From positions 186,001 to 250,000 of the forward strand of contig JAXMGD010000006.1 of assembly GCA_046347475.1 (NCBI GenBank): 64,000 bases of DNA, read 5' to 3'. Numbering within the stretch: position 1 is the first letter of the stretch; every line of letters starts with the position of its first letter. Below, piece after piece: positions 7,236 to 16,045 of the stretch. The position numbers and the translations under genes are program-made. The notes below the pieces were generated by a model. That model had not been told where the DNA came from and made no database searches. It saw only the letters and a list, made by a program, of their open reading frames with translations. The DNA is from CAMCXE01 sp046347475. Lineage in GTDB: Bacteria; Pseudomonadota; Gammaproteobacteria; Pseudomonadales; Cellvibrionaceae.

Positions 7236-10096
7236 TGCATCCCAGAGCGCTTATTTATTTCGCCCTAATTATGCTGTCCGGCTGCAGCAGCATTTACACC
7301 GGTTTTGCCGACAAGGGGCCGTTGCTGGCGGATTTGCCGCCCGTCAAAGAGTCCGGCGACGATGATAAAATTCAGCCCAGCCAATTACCCAAGGCATCTT
7401 TAGAAGAAATTGAGCGTAGTTATAAAGCGGCCTTAGAAGTGGCCGCCGACCAAGATTTACGCCATAAAATTCAGGTGCGCCTGGCCGATATTGAAATGGC
7501 GCGCAGCCAAAATAGGCAATTACAAGCCGTTGAGGGTGTGCATTTTTCCCAAGCCATTTCTTTATACGATGAATTATTAAAACAACCGCAAACGCAAAAA
7601 GATGCTGCCACCGATGAGCGCTTAATGTATCGCTTATCTAAGGCCTATGCCCTGGACGGCAAAACGGCGGAATCAGAAGCCATTTTGGCCCAATTAGTGG
7701 CCGCACACCCGGAATCCAATTATGCAGCTGAGGCGGAATTTCGCCGGGGTGAGCAAGCGTTTAATTTACACCAATACGGTAAAGCTGAGCGCTCCTACCA
7801 GCAGGTGGTAAAAGCAGGCAAGGGCACACCGTTTTATTTAAATGCTGTGTATATGCAGGGCTGGTCGCAGTTTAAGCAGAATAAAGCGGCGGAAGCGATA
7901 GATTCTTTTACCGCCTTGCTCGATGTGTTAGTGCCAGCCGGTGTCAGCGTCGAGCAATTAGATGGTGGCAAAAAAAATCTCGCTGAGGATACGCTGCGGG
8001 TTTTAGCCTATACCTTCGCCTACCAAGAGGGCGCAGCTTCTATTACACAGGCCTATAAAACCCGTGGTGAGCGCCCCTACCAAGCACTTATTTATGGCCA
8101 ATTGGCGGATTATTATTTAGAGAAAAAACGTTACAAGGATTCTGCTGATACCTACCAGAATTTTATTGGCCAATTTCCCAATAACGATTTAGGGCCGAAT
8201 TATTTTGTCCGCATGATTGAGGTGTATAAAGTGGGCGGCTTCCCCAGCGAAATTCTGCCCGCCAAAGAAGCCTATGTGAATAATTACGGCATTAATAGCA
8301 GTTTTTGGGTGAGCAAAACCGAGCCCCAGCGCGAAGGGTTAAAAGTCCATTTAAAACAATTTTTAGATGAGTTATCCAGCTATTACCACGCTCAAGCGCA
8401 GCAGCAGAGCACAGCGGCTAAACTGCCTGCCAATAAGCGCAAAGGTGCTGAACCTGTCGCACCAGCCACTGCCGCCAGCTTATATTTAAAAGCCGCCGCT
8501 TATTACAACCAATTTGTCACAACCTTTCCGCAAGACAGTGCAGCACCCGTCATGACTTTTTTAATGGCGGAGGCCTACGCTGATGCAGGCTCCATGGCCG
8601 ATGCGGTTAAAGCCTATGAAAAAGTGGCCTACGAGTATAAAGATGCGGGTAAAGGATCTGAGGCGGGCTACAGTGCGCTGATTATTTTGGACCAACTGGT
8701 AAAAAGCACTCAGGGTGAAGCACAAAAACAGTGGCAAGCGCACAAAACCCAAAGCGCTATTTTATTTGCCGATAATTACGCTAAAGACAGCCGTGCGGTA
8801 ACTGGCCTTGCCAACGCTACTGATGATTTATTTCAGCGCGGCGATAAAACCCAAGCGCTGCAATTGGCTCAGCGCGTGGTTAATTGGCAACCGCCTGCTA
8901 ATGCAGCGCAATTAAAAACGGCCTGGCTGGTGATTGCCCATACTCAATTTGAATTAATGCAATACAAAGAGGCTGAAGAAGCCTACCGCAAAGCTTTAGC
9001 CCTAATGCCGCAGTCCGATCCGCAGTATAAACAGGTTAGCGAGCGCATTGCCGCCAGCATGTTTAAAGCGGCGGAGACCAAAGTCGCTAGCCAAAATCAA
9101 ACGGCAGCGGTGGAGCAACTATTACTAATTAGCAGCGTGGCGCCAGGCACCGATATCGCCATAAAAGCTCAATACGACGCGGCTAATTTATTAATGGATA
9201 TGAAACAGTGGGCGCGGGCGGAACAGGTGTTGGTGGATTTTAACCGCCGCTATCCACAGCATGCATTAGCCGCCACCGTGGCACCAAAACTTGCGCTAAT
9301 TTATCAAGAATTACAACAGTGGGATAAAGCCGCTGATGCGCTAGCCATTATGGCGAAAAACGACGCCAACCCAGAAGCGCGCCGTAGCTCATTATTTTTA
9401 TCCGCTGAACTTGCGCGTAAATCCGGTAAAACTCAGGATGCCATCGCCCGCTACGGTGATTATGTACGCCAGTATCCACGCCCCTTTGATGTGGCCACCG
9501 AGGCGCGTTTTCAATTAATGGAATTAAATCAAAAAATGGGCGATAGCAAAGCCGCCGCCGGTTGGCAAAAAGCTCTGGTGGATGCCGATGCGGTAGCGGG
9601 CAGCGAACGCACCGCGCGCTCACGCTTTTTAGCTGCGTCTGCCAACAGCCAATATGCCGATAAAGAAATGTCGGCATTTAATGCGGTGCGTTTAACCGCG
9701 CCCTTAAAAGACAGTATTAAAGTCAAACGCGCCGCTATGGATAAAGCGCTCGCCGCCTATAAACAAGTCATTGATTCGGGTGTGCCGGAATTAACTACCA
9801 AAGCGAACCATAACGTCGGTGAAATATACGCGGCTTTGCACCGCGATTTATTAAAATCCGAGCGCCCGGCCGGTTTAGACAGCCTGGCGCAAGAACAATA
9901 CGAAATTATGCTAGAAGAGCAGGCCACACCCTTTAAAGAAAAAGCCGTGGCAGTGTTAATTGCCAATGCCGAGCGCGCCTCTAAGGGTGTTTACGACGAG
10001 TGGGTGAAAAAAAGTTTTAGCGAGTTAGCCAAATTATTGCCCGCGCGCTTTGGCAAACAAGAGCAAGTATTGGAGGTGAGCAATGGCCTTGAATAA
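7235..10096 (+). CDS. Large TPR lipoprotein of Agl/Glt-like operon (AgmK/GltI-like by architecture)
   Basis: 953 residues. The N-terminus IMLSGCSS is a lipobox, so the protein should be lipid-anchored, probably in the outer membrane. The rest is a solenoid of TPR repeats, for example AEAEFRRGEQAFNLHQYGKA, AVYMQGWSQFKQNKAAEAI, FLMAEAYADAGSMADAVKAY and TQFELMQYKEAEEAYRKAL. Comparable large TPR proteins occur in gliding-machine clusters. The start ATG overlaps the previous stop (TAATG), and the end overlaps the next gene by 14 bases, indicating translational coupling. It is likely a scaffold in the periplasm. Confidence 0.82.
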   Translation: MHPRALIYFALIMLSGCSSIYTGFADKGPLLADLPPVKESGDDDKIQPSQLPKASLEEIERSYKAALEVAADQDLRHKIQVRLADIEMARSQNRQLQAVEGVHFSQAISLYDELLKQPQTQKDAATDERLMYRLSKAYALDGKTAESEAILAQLVAAHPESNYAAEAEFRRGEQAFNLHQYGKAERSYQQVVKAGKGTPFYLNAVYMQGWSQFKQNKAAEAIDSFTALLDVLVPAGVSVEQLDGGKKNLAEDTLRVLAYTFAYQEGAASITQAYKTRGERPYQALIYGQLADYYLEKKRYKDSADTYQNFIGQFPNNDLGPNYFVRMIEVYKVGGFPSEILPAKEAYVNNYGINSSFWVSKTEPQREGLKVHLKQFLDELSSYYHAQAQQQSTAAKLPANKRKGAEPVAPATAASLYLKAAAYYNQFVTTFPQDSAAPVMTFLMAEAYADAGSMADAVKAYEKVAYEYKDAGKGSEAGYSALIILDQLVKSTQGEAQKQWQAHKTQSAILFADNYAKDSRAVTGLANATDDLFQRGDKTQALQLAQRVVNWQPPANAAQLKTAWLVIAHTQFELMQYKEAEEAYRKALALMPQSDPQYKQVSERIAASMFKAAETKVASQNQTAAVEQLLLISSVAPGTDIAIKAQYDAANLLMDMKQWARAEQVLVDFNRRYPQHALAATVAPKLALIYQELQQWDKAADALAIMAKNDANPEARRSSLFLSAELARKSGKTQDAIARYGDYVRQYPRPFDVATEARFQLMELNQKMGDSKAAAGWQKALVDADAVAGSERTARSRFLAASANSQYADKEMSAFNAVRLTAPLKDSIKVKRAAMDKALAAYKQVIDSGVPELTTKANHNVGEIYAALHRDLLKSERPAGLDSLAQEQYEIMLEEQATPFKEKAVAVLIANAERASKGVYDEWVKKSFSELAKLLPARFGKQEQVLEVSNGLE

Positions 10097-10805
10097 GCTC
10101 GGTGCTCATATCTTTTCCCTTTTGTTTACTTTGTGTTTGTTGGCCGGTTGCGCCGATACACCCAGCAAAGAAGCTAAGCCTGAGATGATTGCGCCCGACC
10201 CTAGCGGCAAAATTGCTCAGGTAATACCCAACCCTTATTTACAACACTCCGGTGATGCCCCCGCTGCGGCTAAAACAGAATTCACGCGTATTCAGGGTTT
10301 AATTAAAAGCGGCCGTACAGCAGATGCGATTAATGCCTTGGCTAAAATGCGCCAAGATTATCCAAAATTATCCGGCCCAGCTGTCAACCTAGGCCTCCTG
10401 TATTGGAAGCAAAAAAATTACCCTCAGGCCCAGGCGGCCTTCGAACAAGCCCAGGTAATGAATAAATACAACCCCGATGCCTATACTCAATATGCGGTGA
10501 TGCTGCGCGAACAGGGCAAATTTACTGAGGCCGAAGCGCAATACCTAAAAGCCTTGGCCGTTTGGCCGCATAACCTACAAGCCCATCGCGATTTGGGTGT
10601 GTTGTACGATCTTTATTTAATCCAAGCGGACAAAGCCTTGCAGCACTTTACTCTGGCGGATCAATTAAGCGCTGAGCCGAATAAAGAGCTTAAAGGCTGG
10701 ATACTGGAATTAAATCGCCGCTTAGGCAAAAAACCTGCAAAAACTGACGCAGCTAAAGCCGAGCCTGCGAATCCTGAGCCAGCAACATCCGAGGTGGCGC
10801 CATGA
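10083..10805 (+). CDS. TPR lipoprotein of Agl/Glt-like operon
   Basis: 240 residues with a lipoprotein signal (LCLLAGCAD, cleavage before Cys). Three to four TPR units follow at about 65-200: AVNLGLLYWKQKNYPQAQAAF, AQYAVMLREQGKFTEAEAQY and HRDLGVLYDLYLIQADKALQ (near matches to the TPR pattern). The tail is Ala/Glu/Pro-rich. A short TPR lipoprotein is also part of the Myxococcus machine (GltE/AglT), so this is the best candidate for that role. Overlaps: 14 bases with the large TPR gene and 4 bases (ATGA) with the next gene. Confidence 0.8.
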   Translation: MALNKLGAHIFSLLFTLCLLAGCADTPSKEAKPEMIAPDPSGKIAQVIPNPYLQHSGDAPAAAKTEFTRIQGLIKSGRTADAINALAKMRQDYPKLSGPAVNLGLLYWKQKNYPQAQAAFEQAQVMNKYNPDAYTQYAVMLREQGKFTEAEAQYLKALAVWPHNLQAHRDLGVLYDLYLIQADKALQHFTLADQLSAEPNKELKGWILELNRRLGKKPAKTDAAKAEPANPEPATSEVAP

Positions 10806-11098
10806 AAAAATACCTCTTGTTATTATTGCTAAGCGCTTCAGGGCAGGCAGCGGAAAAACCATCTCCGCCTGAGCCACAGGCCAAAGCGGATGACATCAGT
10901 ATTAGCATCCACGGCAATCAAGAGCAGCCGACGGTAATGCACATAGTGCCTTGGCAGGAAGCTGGGGATAACAAAATAATCCAGGAAGTTAATAAGCCGC
11001 CTTTAAATGATCTTTTTCCGCAGATTGAACGCAGCGAGCATCAGCGCGAAGTGCGCTATTTACTCAACAGCAGTCAGGCGGAAAAAAGTGAACGCTAA
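10802..11098 (+). CDS. Small periplasmic protein of Agl/Glt-like operon
   Basis: 98 residues: a signal peptide (KKYLLLLLLSASGQAAEK), then a polar, Pro-rich region with no recognised domain. ISIHGNQEQPTVMHIVPWQ is the most structured-looking stretch. The ATGA overlap with the TPR lipoprotein and the 43-base gap to the channel gene place it in the operon. No function is assigned. Confidence 0.7.
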   Translation: MKKYLLLLLLSASGQAAEKPSPPEPQAKADDISISIHGNQEQPTVMHIVPWQEAGDNKIIQEVNKPPLNDLFPQIERSEHQREVRYLLNSSQAEKSER

Positions 11099-11141
11099 GG
11101 TGTGTCCCTATTTTATTTATTGTTCGGAGGTTTGACGTTTT

Positions 11142-11807
11142 ATGGGCTTTTTAGACGGTGTAATTAAGTTTTTCCAGGATGGCGGCAGCCACATGTATCC
11201 CATTGCGCTGGCCATGATTGCCGGTTGGGCGATGGTCATTGAGCGCTGGATTTATTTAGGTAAATCCAAATCAGTTAATCGCGATGCCTTTGAGCGCATG
11301 TTACCGCTATTAAAAAAGAAAGATTTTAACGCGGTCGTCGAAGTCGCCCGCAGCACCGATGCCCCCATAGGCCGCATAGTCGCCTCAGGTCTAGGTAAAT
11401 TACAACAATCCCAATCCCGCGAAGATATTGAAGCGGCGATGGAAGAGGGCGTGATGGAAATTTTACCGCGCTTAGAAAAACGCCTGCCGATGATTGCCAC
11501 CCTTGCCAACGTAGCGCCATTACTCGGTTTGTTCGGCACGGTTATGGGCTTAATTAGCGCGTTTGAGGCGGTAGGTAAGGCTGCCGCAGCGGAAAAAGCC
11601 GCGCTCTTGTCACAAAGTATTTCCATCGCCATGAATGCCACCGCTTTTGGTTTGTTAGCGGCGATCCCGCTGTTAATTATGCATTCTAAATTACAGGCTG
11701 AAGCCCTGGAAATTATCGATAGTATCGAAATGGCCACCCTTAAATGCCTGAATATTCTCTACCAACAGCCAAGTGCTGGGCGCGCTCGTTCTGCAGAATC
11801 TGTGTAG
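11142..11807 (+). CDS. MotA/TolQ/ExbB proton-channel protein (AglR-like)
   Basis: 221-residue inner-membrane subunit of a proton-driven motor, related to TolQ, ExbB and AglR. Three membrane segments are visible: about 18-36 (PIALAMIAGWAMVIERWIYL), about 125-150 (LATLANVAPLLGLFGTVMGL, the signature APLLGLFGTVxG) and about 165-190 (SIAMNATAFGLLAAIPLLIM). It is preceded by a strong site (CGGAGG 11126-11131). Two ExbD-type genes follow, as expected for a 5:2-type channel whose force-transmitting partner is the AgmX/PglI protein. Confidence 0.9.
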   Translation: MGFLDGVIKFFQDGGSHMYPIALAMIAGWAMVIERWIYLGKSKSVNRDAFERMLPLLKKKDFNAVVEVARSTDAPIGRIVASGLGKLQQSQSREDIEAAMEEGVMEILPRLEKRLPMIATLANVAPLLGLFGTVMGLISAFEAVGKAAAAEKAALLSQSISIAMNATAFGLLAAIPLLIMHSKLQAEALEIIDSIEMATLKCLNILYQQPSAGRARSAESV

Positions 11808-11833
11808 CTGTAACCTGATCCTGTGAGGTTTTT

Positions 11834-12379
11834 ATGCGCCGAAGAGTAAGACGCAACAACGAAGGCTCCAATATCGACATCACGCCGTTTATGAACCTGA
11901 TGATGATACTGGTGCCCGCTCTGCTGTTTAATGCGGTATTTACGCGCATTAATATTATCGATTTAACCCTGCCTCATGTGGCGGGTATTAGCGGTACGGC
12001 GGAAGAATTAAAAGATAAAAAAATAGAAGTCATAGTGCGCGGCGACCGCCTAACCGTGAATTTCCCAGCAGGTGTTGAAGTGCAAACGCTGCCCCTGGTC
12101 AATGGCAAACAGGATAGTGAGACGCTGTCCTTGGTATTGCAGAGCCTGAAGAAAAACCTGGCTGGGCAGGGCGTGGATAAAAAAGACATTATGATTCTCT
12201 CCGAGCCCAATACGGATTATCAAACCATAGTGTCCATTATGGATGCAGTGCGCAGTTATAAAACGGTGGTGGCGGCCTCATTAGTGAGCACCGCATTATT
12301 CCCCGAAATTGCTCTGGGGGATGCGCCAGGCTCTGTGGAATTGCCCGCACCTGCGGCTACGCCAGGAGGTGCGCCATGA
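11834..12379 (+). CDS. ExbD/TolR-type protein with Asn at the proton site
   Basis: 181 residues, one N-terminal membrane helix and a periplasmic domain. The ExbD signature reads NIDITPFMNLMMILVPALL. The position that is Asp in ExbD (D25), TolR (D23) and the AglQ/AglS family is Asn21 here (AAC at 11894). The rest of the helix is intact, so this subunit probably cannot carry the proton relay itself and would rely on the second ExbD encoded next. Its C-terminus is Pro/Ala-rich. Start ATG follows TGAGG by 6 bases; it overlaps the next gene by ATGA. Confidence 0.88.
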   Translation: MRRRVRRNNEGSNIDITPFMNLMMILVPALLFNAVFTRINIIDLTLPHVAGISGTAEELKDKKIEVIVRGDRLTVNFPAGVEVQTLPLVNGKQDSETLSLVLQSLKKNLAGQGVDKKDIMILSEPNTDYQTIVSIMDAVRSYKTVVAASLVSTALFPEIALGDAPGSVELPAPAATPGGAP

Positions 12380-12897
12380 AATCAAGCATGCGCGCTAAGC
12401 GCCGATACCGCAAAGAAAAACGCAAACGCCCGTTGGTGGTGTTAAACCTGGTGTCCCTGGTGGATATGTTTACCATTTTATTGTGTTTTTTATTGGTAAA
12501 CGCCCCGGATGGCGAAGTGTTGGAAAATGAATTTAATGTCAATTTGCCCGAGTCAGTATCGGAAGTAAAACCCAGTGGGCATTTAACCATTACCGTGACG
12601 GCTGAAGATATCAAAGTCGCTGGGCAGTCGGTTATGCCTGTGGCGCAAGCCATCAGTGACGGCCAGGTGTTATTACCCGCATTGCAGCAGGTGCTGAATA
12701 ATGAGGCCAATAAAACTCCCTATTTAACTGAGGAAGCAAAAGAAAAAGGCCGTTTTGTTACGGTGATGGGTGATTCTGCAGTGTCATACGCGCTGCTGAA
12801 AAAAATTATGGCCACCTGCGCGCAAAGTGAATACCGCAATATTTCTTTAGCGATTAATCAAATCGATGCAGCCCCGGCTGCCGCAGGAGGCACCTGA
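12376..12897 (+). CDS. ExbD/TolR-type protein, second copy (Asp retained)
   Basis: 173 residues. A basic N-terminus (RAKRRYRKEKRKRP) is followed by one membrane helix, LNLVSLVDMFTILLCFLLV, in which the proton-binding Asp of the family is kept. A periplasmic domain follows, with VTVMGDSAVSYALLKKIM near its end. It forms an unequal pair with the Asn-bearing ExbD upstream, comparable in number to AglQ/AglS. It overlaps both neighbours (ATGA at the 5' end, TGATG at the 3' end). Confidence 0.88.
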   Translation: MKSSMRAKRRYRKEKRKRPLVVLNLVSLVDMFTILLCFLLVNAPDGEVLENEFNVNLPESVSEVKPSGHLTITVTAEDIKVAGQSVMPVAQAISDGQVLLPALQQVLNNEANKTPYLTEEAKEKGRFVTVMGDSAVSYALLKKIMATCAQSEYRNISLAINQIDAAPAAAGGT

Positions 12898-13922
12898 TGA
12901 GTGCCTTAGTCAGCCCCAATTTATTATTACCCTGGGCGAATAATCCGCAGGAAAATCGCCGTCTTAATGTATTTTTAGGTCTCGGCGCGCTGGTTTTTGT
13001 GGTGTTTTTTGCGGTGGTGAAATGGGTGGAATTACCACCGCCTGAAAAACCCGCGCCGGTTGCCACCACCTTAATGATTGTGGATCAGCCCGTGGTATTG
13101 CCGCCGCCACCCAAACCGGTGGAGCCACCGCCGCCGCCTCCAGAGCCTGAGCAGATTGAACAGAAACCAGATCCCAAACCCGAGCCAAAGCCCGAGCCCA
13201 AACCGGAACCTAAGCCCGAGCCCAAACCGGTAAAAACCGAACCGGTAAAAACACCGGTAAAAGACACCACGGCCAATAACGCAGCCGTGAAGCTGGACAA
13301 CGCCCGTAAACAAGCCGCCTCCGCAGGCGTTATGCAAGCGCAAAATGAACTGGCCGCCATGCGCGATAGCCTGGACATTAGCGATGTGGCCAAGCCCACC
13401 GAAACCACAGCAGCGCCCGGCGCCAATACGGCCGCTACCGTGGACCGCGCGGTAATTAGCTCGGGCGCTTTAGCCAAAAGTGGCGGCATTAGTGTGGCGG
13501 CTTTAAGCAAAGACACCGGTGGCGGCGGCAGCCTCGGCGGCCGTAAAGGCACGGCAGTGGAAAATAAACTAAAAGACGCCGACCAAGCTGCTGCAGCTAA
13601 ACAAGCCGCTGCCAGCGCCGGTGGTGGCAAAGGCAGCCGCACGGATGAAGAATTAAAACGTGTGTTGGATGCCGCTAAAGCGCGCATAACCGCCGTTTAT
13701 TACCGCGCCCTGGATGACGACCCAACCCTGCAAGGCCGCATGGTATTTAAACTCACCATCGACCCGAGTGGATCGGTATCTAATGTACAGGTGGTTTCCA
13801 GTGCGCTTAAAAATGATGACTTGCAGCGTAAAATTACCGCCTTGTTAAGAGGATTAAATTTTGGTGCGCGGGATGTAGCAGTGTATACGCAGACGGTGCC
13901 GATTGATTTGTTTCCTTCCTGA
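12897..13922 (+). CDS. TonB-like protein with AgmX/PglI C-terminal domain
   Basis: 341 residues: a cytoplasmic start, one membrane helix at about 23-41 (VFLGLGALVFVVFFAVVKW), a periplasmic Pro-rich arm (PPPPKPVEPPPPPPEPEQ and tandem PEPKP units), a Gly-rich middle, and a C-terminal domain of about 100 residues (DEELKRVLDAAKARITAVY, LQGRMVFKLTIDPSGSVSNV, ending TVPIDLFPS). This C-terminus matches my memory of the AgmX/PglI domain, found in GltG/GltJ of Myxococcus gliding. It is the likely force transducer of the channel encoded upstream. A strong terminator follows. Confidence 0.87.
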   Translation: MSALVSPNLLLPWANNPQENRRLNVFLGLGALVFVVFFAVVKWVELPPPEKPAPVATTLMIVDQPVVLPPPPKPVEPPPPPPEPEQIEQKPDPKPEPKPEPKPEPKPEPKPVKTEPVKTPVKDTTANNAAVKLDNARKQAASAGVMQAQNELAAMRDSLDISDVAKPTETTAAPGANTAATVDRAVISSGALAKSGGISVAALSKDTGGGGSLGGRKGTAVENKLKDADQAAAAKQAAASAGGGKGSRTDEELKRVLDAAKARITAVYYRALDDDPTLQGRMVFKLTIDPSGSVSNVQVVSSALKNDDLQRKITALLRGLNFGARDVAVYTQTVPIDLFPS

Positions 13923-13941
13923 TTTTTCGTTGTGTTATTTT

Positions 13942-13963
13942 GGCCGCTTTGAGCGGCCTTTTT
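13942..13963 (+). terminator. Rho-independent terminator of the Agl/Glt-like operon
   Basis: GGCCGCT, loop TTG, AGCGGCC, then TTTTT, 20 bases after the stop of the last gene. Confidence 0.88.
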
Positions 13964-14404
13964 AATTGGTTATTCGTAATTATGGTTTGTTGAGGTTGTC
14001 GACAGGGCGAATTAAGTGCACCTTGTACATTCCTGCCCAAAGCAGTTTTGAAAAATGAATAGATGCTCTGATTTAGATTTTTCAGTTTGCACTATTTTGG
14101 TCAAAAAGAATGGTGTTGGATGTTTAAAATGGCTTTTGGTAGACAGAAAAAATTTTTAAAACTGAAAATTATTTTGTTGTGTGTCCAAATTCGATTGGCT
14201 CATGATGGTCAGTGTCGCAGCGTTGGTTGCGTCTGATACCTTTCTCACATTATCAATGTTCCTTAAAGTCCCGCATGTTTCCCGCTTAAGTTTTGATCGA
14301 CTATTGTGGGTGTGTCTGCTAAAGTATTTGGGCCCAGATATGTTTTTGAAAATAATTTTGTATGTTGGGTCTAACTTAAAACAAATGTAACGGAGCTATC
14401 GAAA
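13964..14404. other. AT-rich intergenic stretch; possible 69-codon ORF
   Basis: The only candidate is a GTG-started frame 14181-14390 (69 residues, two hydrophobic stretches, LMMVSVAALVASDTFLTL and CLLKYLGPDMFLKIILYVG). It has no ribosome site and no family that I recognise, so I do not call it a gene. The rest is AT-rich and probably holds the promoter of the next lipoprotein gene. Confidence 0.4.
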
Positions 14405-15124
14405 ATGCTTGTCAAACACTACATAAGAAATATTTTTTGTTGTTTTCTGATTTCGTCAGCTGTTGGCTGTGCCACAGTGCAGAAGCCCATCGCCTTCGAT
14501 TTAAAACCTGACCCATCAAAGACAATCGGGATTGTAAAAGTGGCAGCGCCCGAAGCCGCTGCTCAATATACCGGTTCAATTGGGCTTCTTGATTTGGCTA
14601 TTATCAGTGGTGCAAATGCTGGGCTTAACAAGCATTTAAAGACACAGTCGTTTGCAGGTGATTTTCAAAAACTTCCGCAAGATGTGACTAACATCCTAAA
14701 GGCAAAAGGATTTAAGGTCTCGTTAATTGAACAAGATATAGATCAAAAGGAAGCTGCAAAACTGGGCACCCCTAGTAATGGTGCTATAAAGTACAATTTT
14801 TCTCGCTATAAAAATGAGTCTGGCTTGACCCACCTGTTGATCTTGGCTATGCCTGCAGTCGGGACTACTCGGGGTTATTATGGCCCAGTTCCTCTGTCAG
14901 AGCCGACGGCACAGACTGTAGTAAGAGCTCTATTGGTTGATCTTAATACCAATAAGTTGTCATGGTATACATCTGCAACATCTACCAAAGTTATAGAAAA
15001 ACCTTGGGATGAAAGTGATAAAAAATGGCCAAATTTAACCAATGCGGTGTTTGGTACGGTAGACGAAGCAACTAAGCTGATCAAGGCGGAGTTGGAAAAT
15101 CCGCAGTTAGTTACGCCTAAATAA
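14405..15124 (+). CDS. Lipoprotein of unknown function
   Basis: 239 residues with a lipoprotein signal (FLISSAVGCATVQKP, Cys after VG). The mature part has no motif that I recognise; SIGLLDLAIISGANAGLNKH and SGLTHLLILAMPAVGTTRGYYG are its hydrophobic elements, and the repeated Ser-Trp-Tyr-Thr pattern near LLVDLNTNKLSWYTSAT is beta-rich. GGAG lies upstream of the ATG. It is convergent with the lipoprotein at 15167, with a shared terminator between them. The AT-rich composition contrasts with the operon on its left. Confidence 0.75.
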   Translation: MLVKHYIRNIFCCFLISSAVGCATVQKPIAFDLKPDPSKTIGIVKVAAPEAAAQYTGSIGLLDLAIISGANAGLNKHLKTQSFAGDFQKLPQDVTNILKAKGFKVSLIEQDIDQKEAAKLGTPSNGAIKYNFSRYKNESGLTHLLILAMPAVGTTRGYYGPVPLSEPTAQTVVRALLVDLNTNKLSWYTSATSTKVIEKPWDESDKKWPNLTNAVFGTVDEATKLIKAELENPQLVTPK

Positions 15125-15127
15125 TCG

Positions 15128-15160
15128 ATGGGGCCTCGTGTTTCTTAAGGCCCCATGTTT
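15128..15160. terminator. Bidirectional terminator between convergent lipoprotein genes
   Basis: ATGGGGCC (15128-15135) pairs with GGCCCCAT (15149-15156), an eight-base stem with a 13-base loop, followed by GTTT. It lies between two convergent genes. Confidence 0.6.
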
Positions 15161-15166
15161 AAGTTT

Positions 15167-16045
15167 CTATAATGCGTGCGAGGCCGGGTAGTTTTTTATC
15201 TCGCCTCGCAATGTTTTAAATGTGATTTTTCCGTTTGACAGATCGAGCAAATACCCTCGTTCAAAATATTCACCACATGAGTTTTTGAAGCGTATAGATG
15301 TGGCATCGCTTAGATTTTTTCCTGGCCAGGAAAGCATGTCTTGTTCAATTAATTTTGGCAACGCTGCCAGCATGTCGTTGAGAATCTTTAGGATCGTCGC
15401 GGGTGGTATTTTATTGAGGTCTCCCAGTATTTTATCCTCTTCCAGAAGTGGGGCTGACTGGAGGTGAAAGTAATTTTTGTAGACAGTCTTTCGTTGCTCC
15501 TGAGTGGTAATGGCAACACTTAAAATCAGTGATCGATAGTCAGCGCTTAGCTGTAAACTAGGCGTAATGATTATTTTGCTTTCGCTGCTTTGTTGGGGGG
15601 CGGACAATGTTTGTATGCTATAAGCCTTGGAGAGTGCGCTCGAGCTAAATGTTTGCTGCCAATCAATATTTTTTAACGTTGATAAAAGCCCCTCGGCAAG
15701 TTGGTTTTTTTGTTTTTGAGCAGCGCTGGCCATGCTAGCCTGAGCGATCCCCGCCCCGATTAGGCCCCCAGCAGCTCCTGCTGCCCCGGCGCCCGGAGCT
15801 GCCCCGGGTTGAGAGGCAGCATTAATGGATGCTTGTTGTGCAGACATGGCAATTTGTCCAGTGTTGTAACCCAAATCACTCATTGCAACATTTATTTCTT
15901 TTAGCTGTTGGGTATTCAATACGGCAATTCTAGGTGCGTCTTTATGCACATTGTTGTTGTGTATTATGTCTTTTCTGGGGCCATTGTTTGAGCATGCGGT
16001 TAATGCGCAGATTGCAATGGCCATGCTAGAGATTTTTATTGTCAT
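15167..16045 (-). CDS. Lipoprotein with glycine-zipper segment, unknown function
   Basis: 292 residues. The signal ends in CALTACSN (lipobox LTAC). Residues about 78-108 form an Ala/Gly zipper (GAAPGAGAAGAAGGLIGAG), a pattern seen in membrane-inserting or oligomerising segments. The C-terminal half has AALPKLIEQDMLSWPGKNLS and a YFERGYLLDLSNGKI strand. A strong site (GAGGGG) lies just before the ATG. I do not recognise the family. It lies next to an IS element in an AT-rich accessory patch. Confidence 0.72.
   Translation of the reverse strand: MTIKISSMAIAICALTACSNNGPRKDIIHNNNVHKDAPRIAVLNTQQLKEINVAMSDLGYNTGQIAMSAQQASINAASQPGAAPGAGAAGAAGGLIGAGIAQASMASAAQKQKNQLAEGLLSTLKNIDWQQTFSSSALSKAYSIQTLSAPQQSSESKIIITPSLQLSADYRSLILSVAITTQEQRKTVYKNYFHLQSAPLLEEDKILGDLNKIPPATILKILNDMLAALPKLIEQDMLSWPGKNLSDATSIRFKNSCGEYFERGYLLDLSNGKITFKTLRGEIKNYPASHAL

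Noticed and set aside
13085..13687. 200-codon antisense ORF under the AgmX/PglI gene
   Set aside because: A mirror of the Pro/Lys/Glu repeats on the coding strand; typical shadow of a biased gene.
14181..14390. 69-codon hydrophobic ORF
   Set aside because: Two hydrophobic stretches are suggestive, but there is no ribosome site and the start is GTG in AT-rich DNA; left as unsupported.
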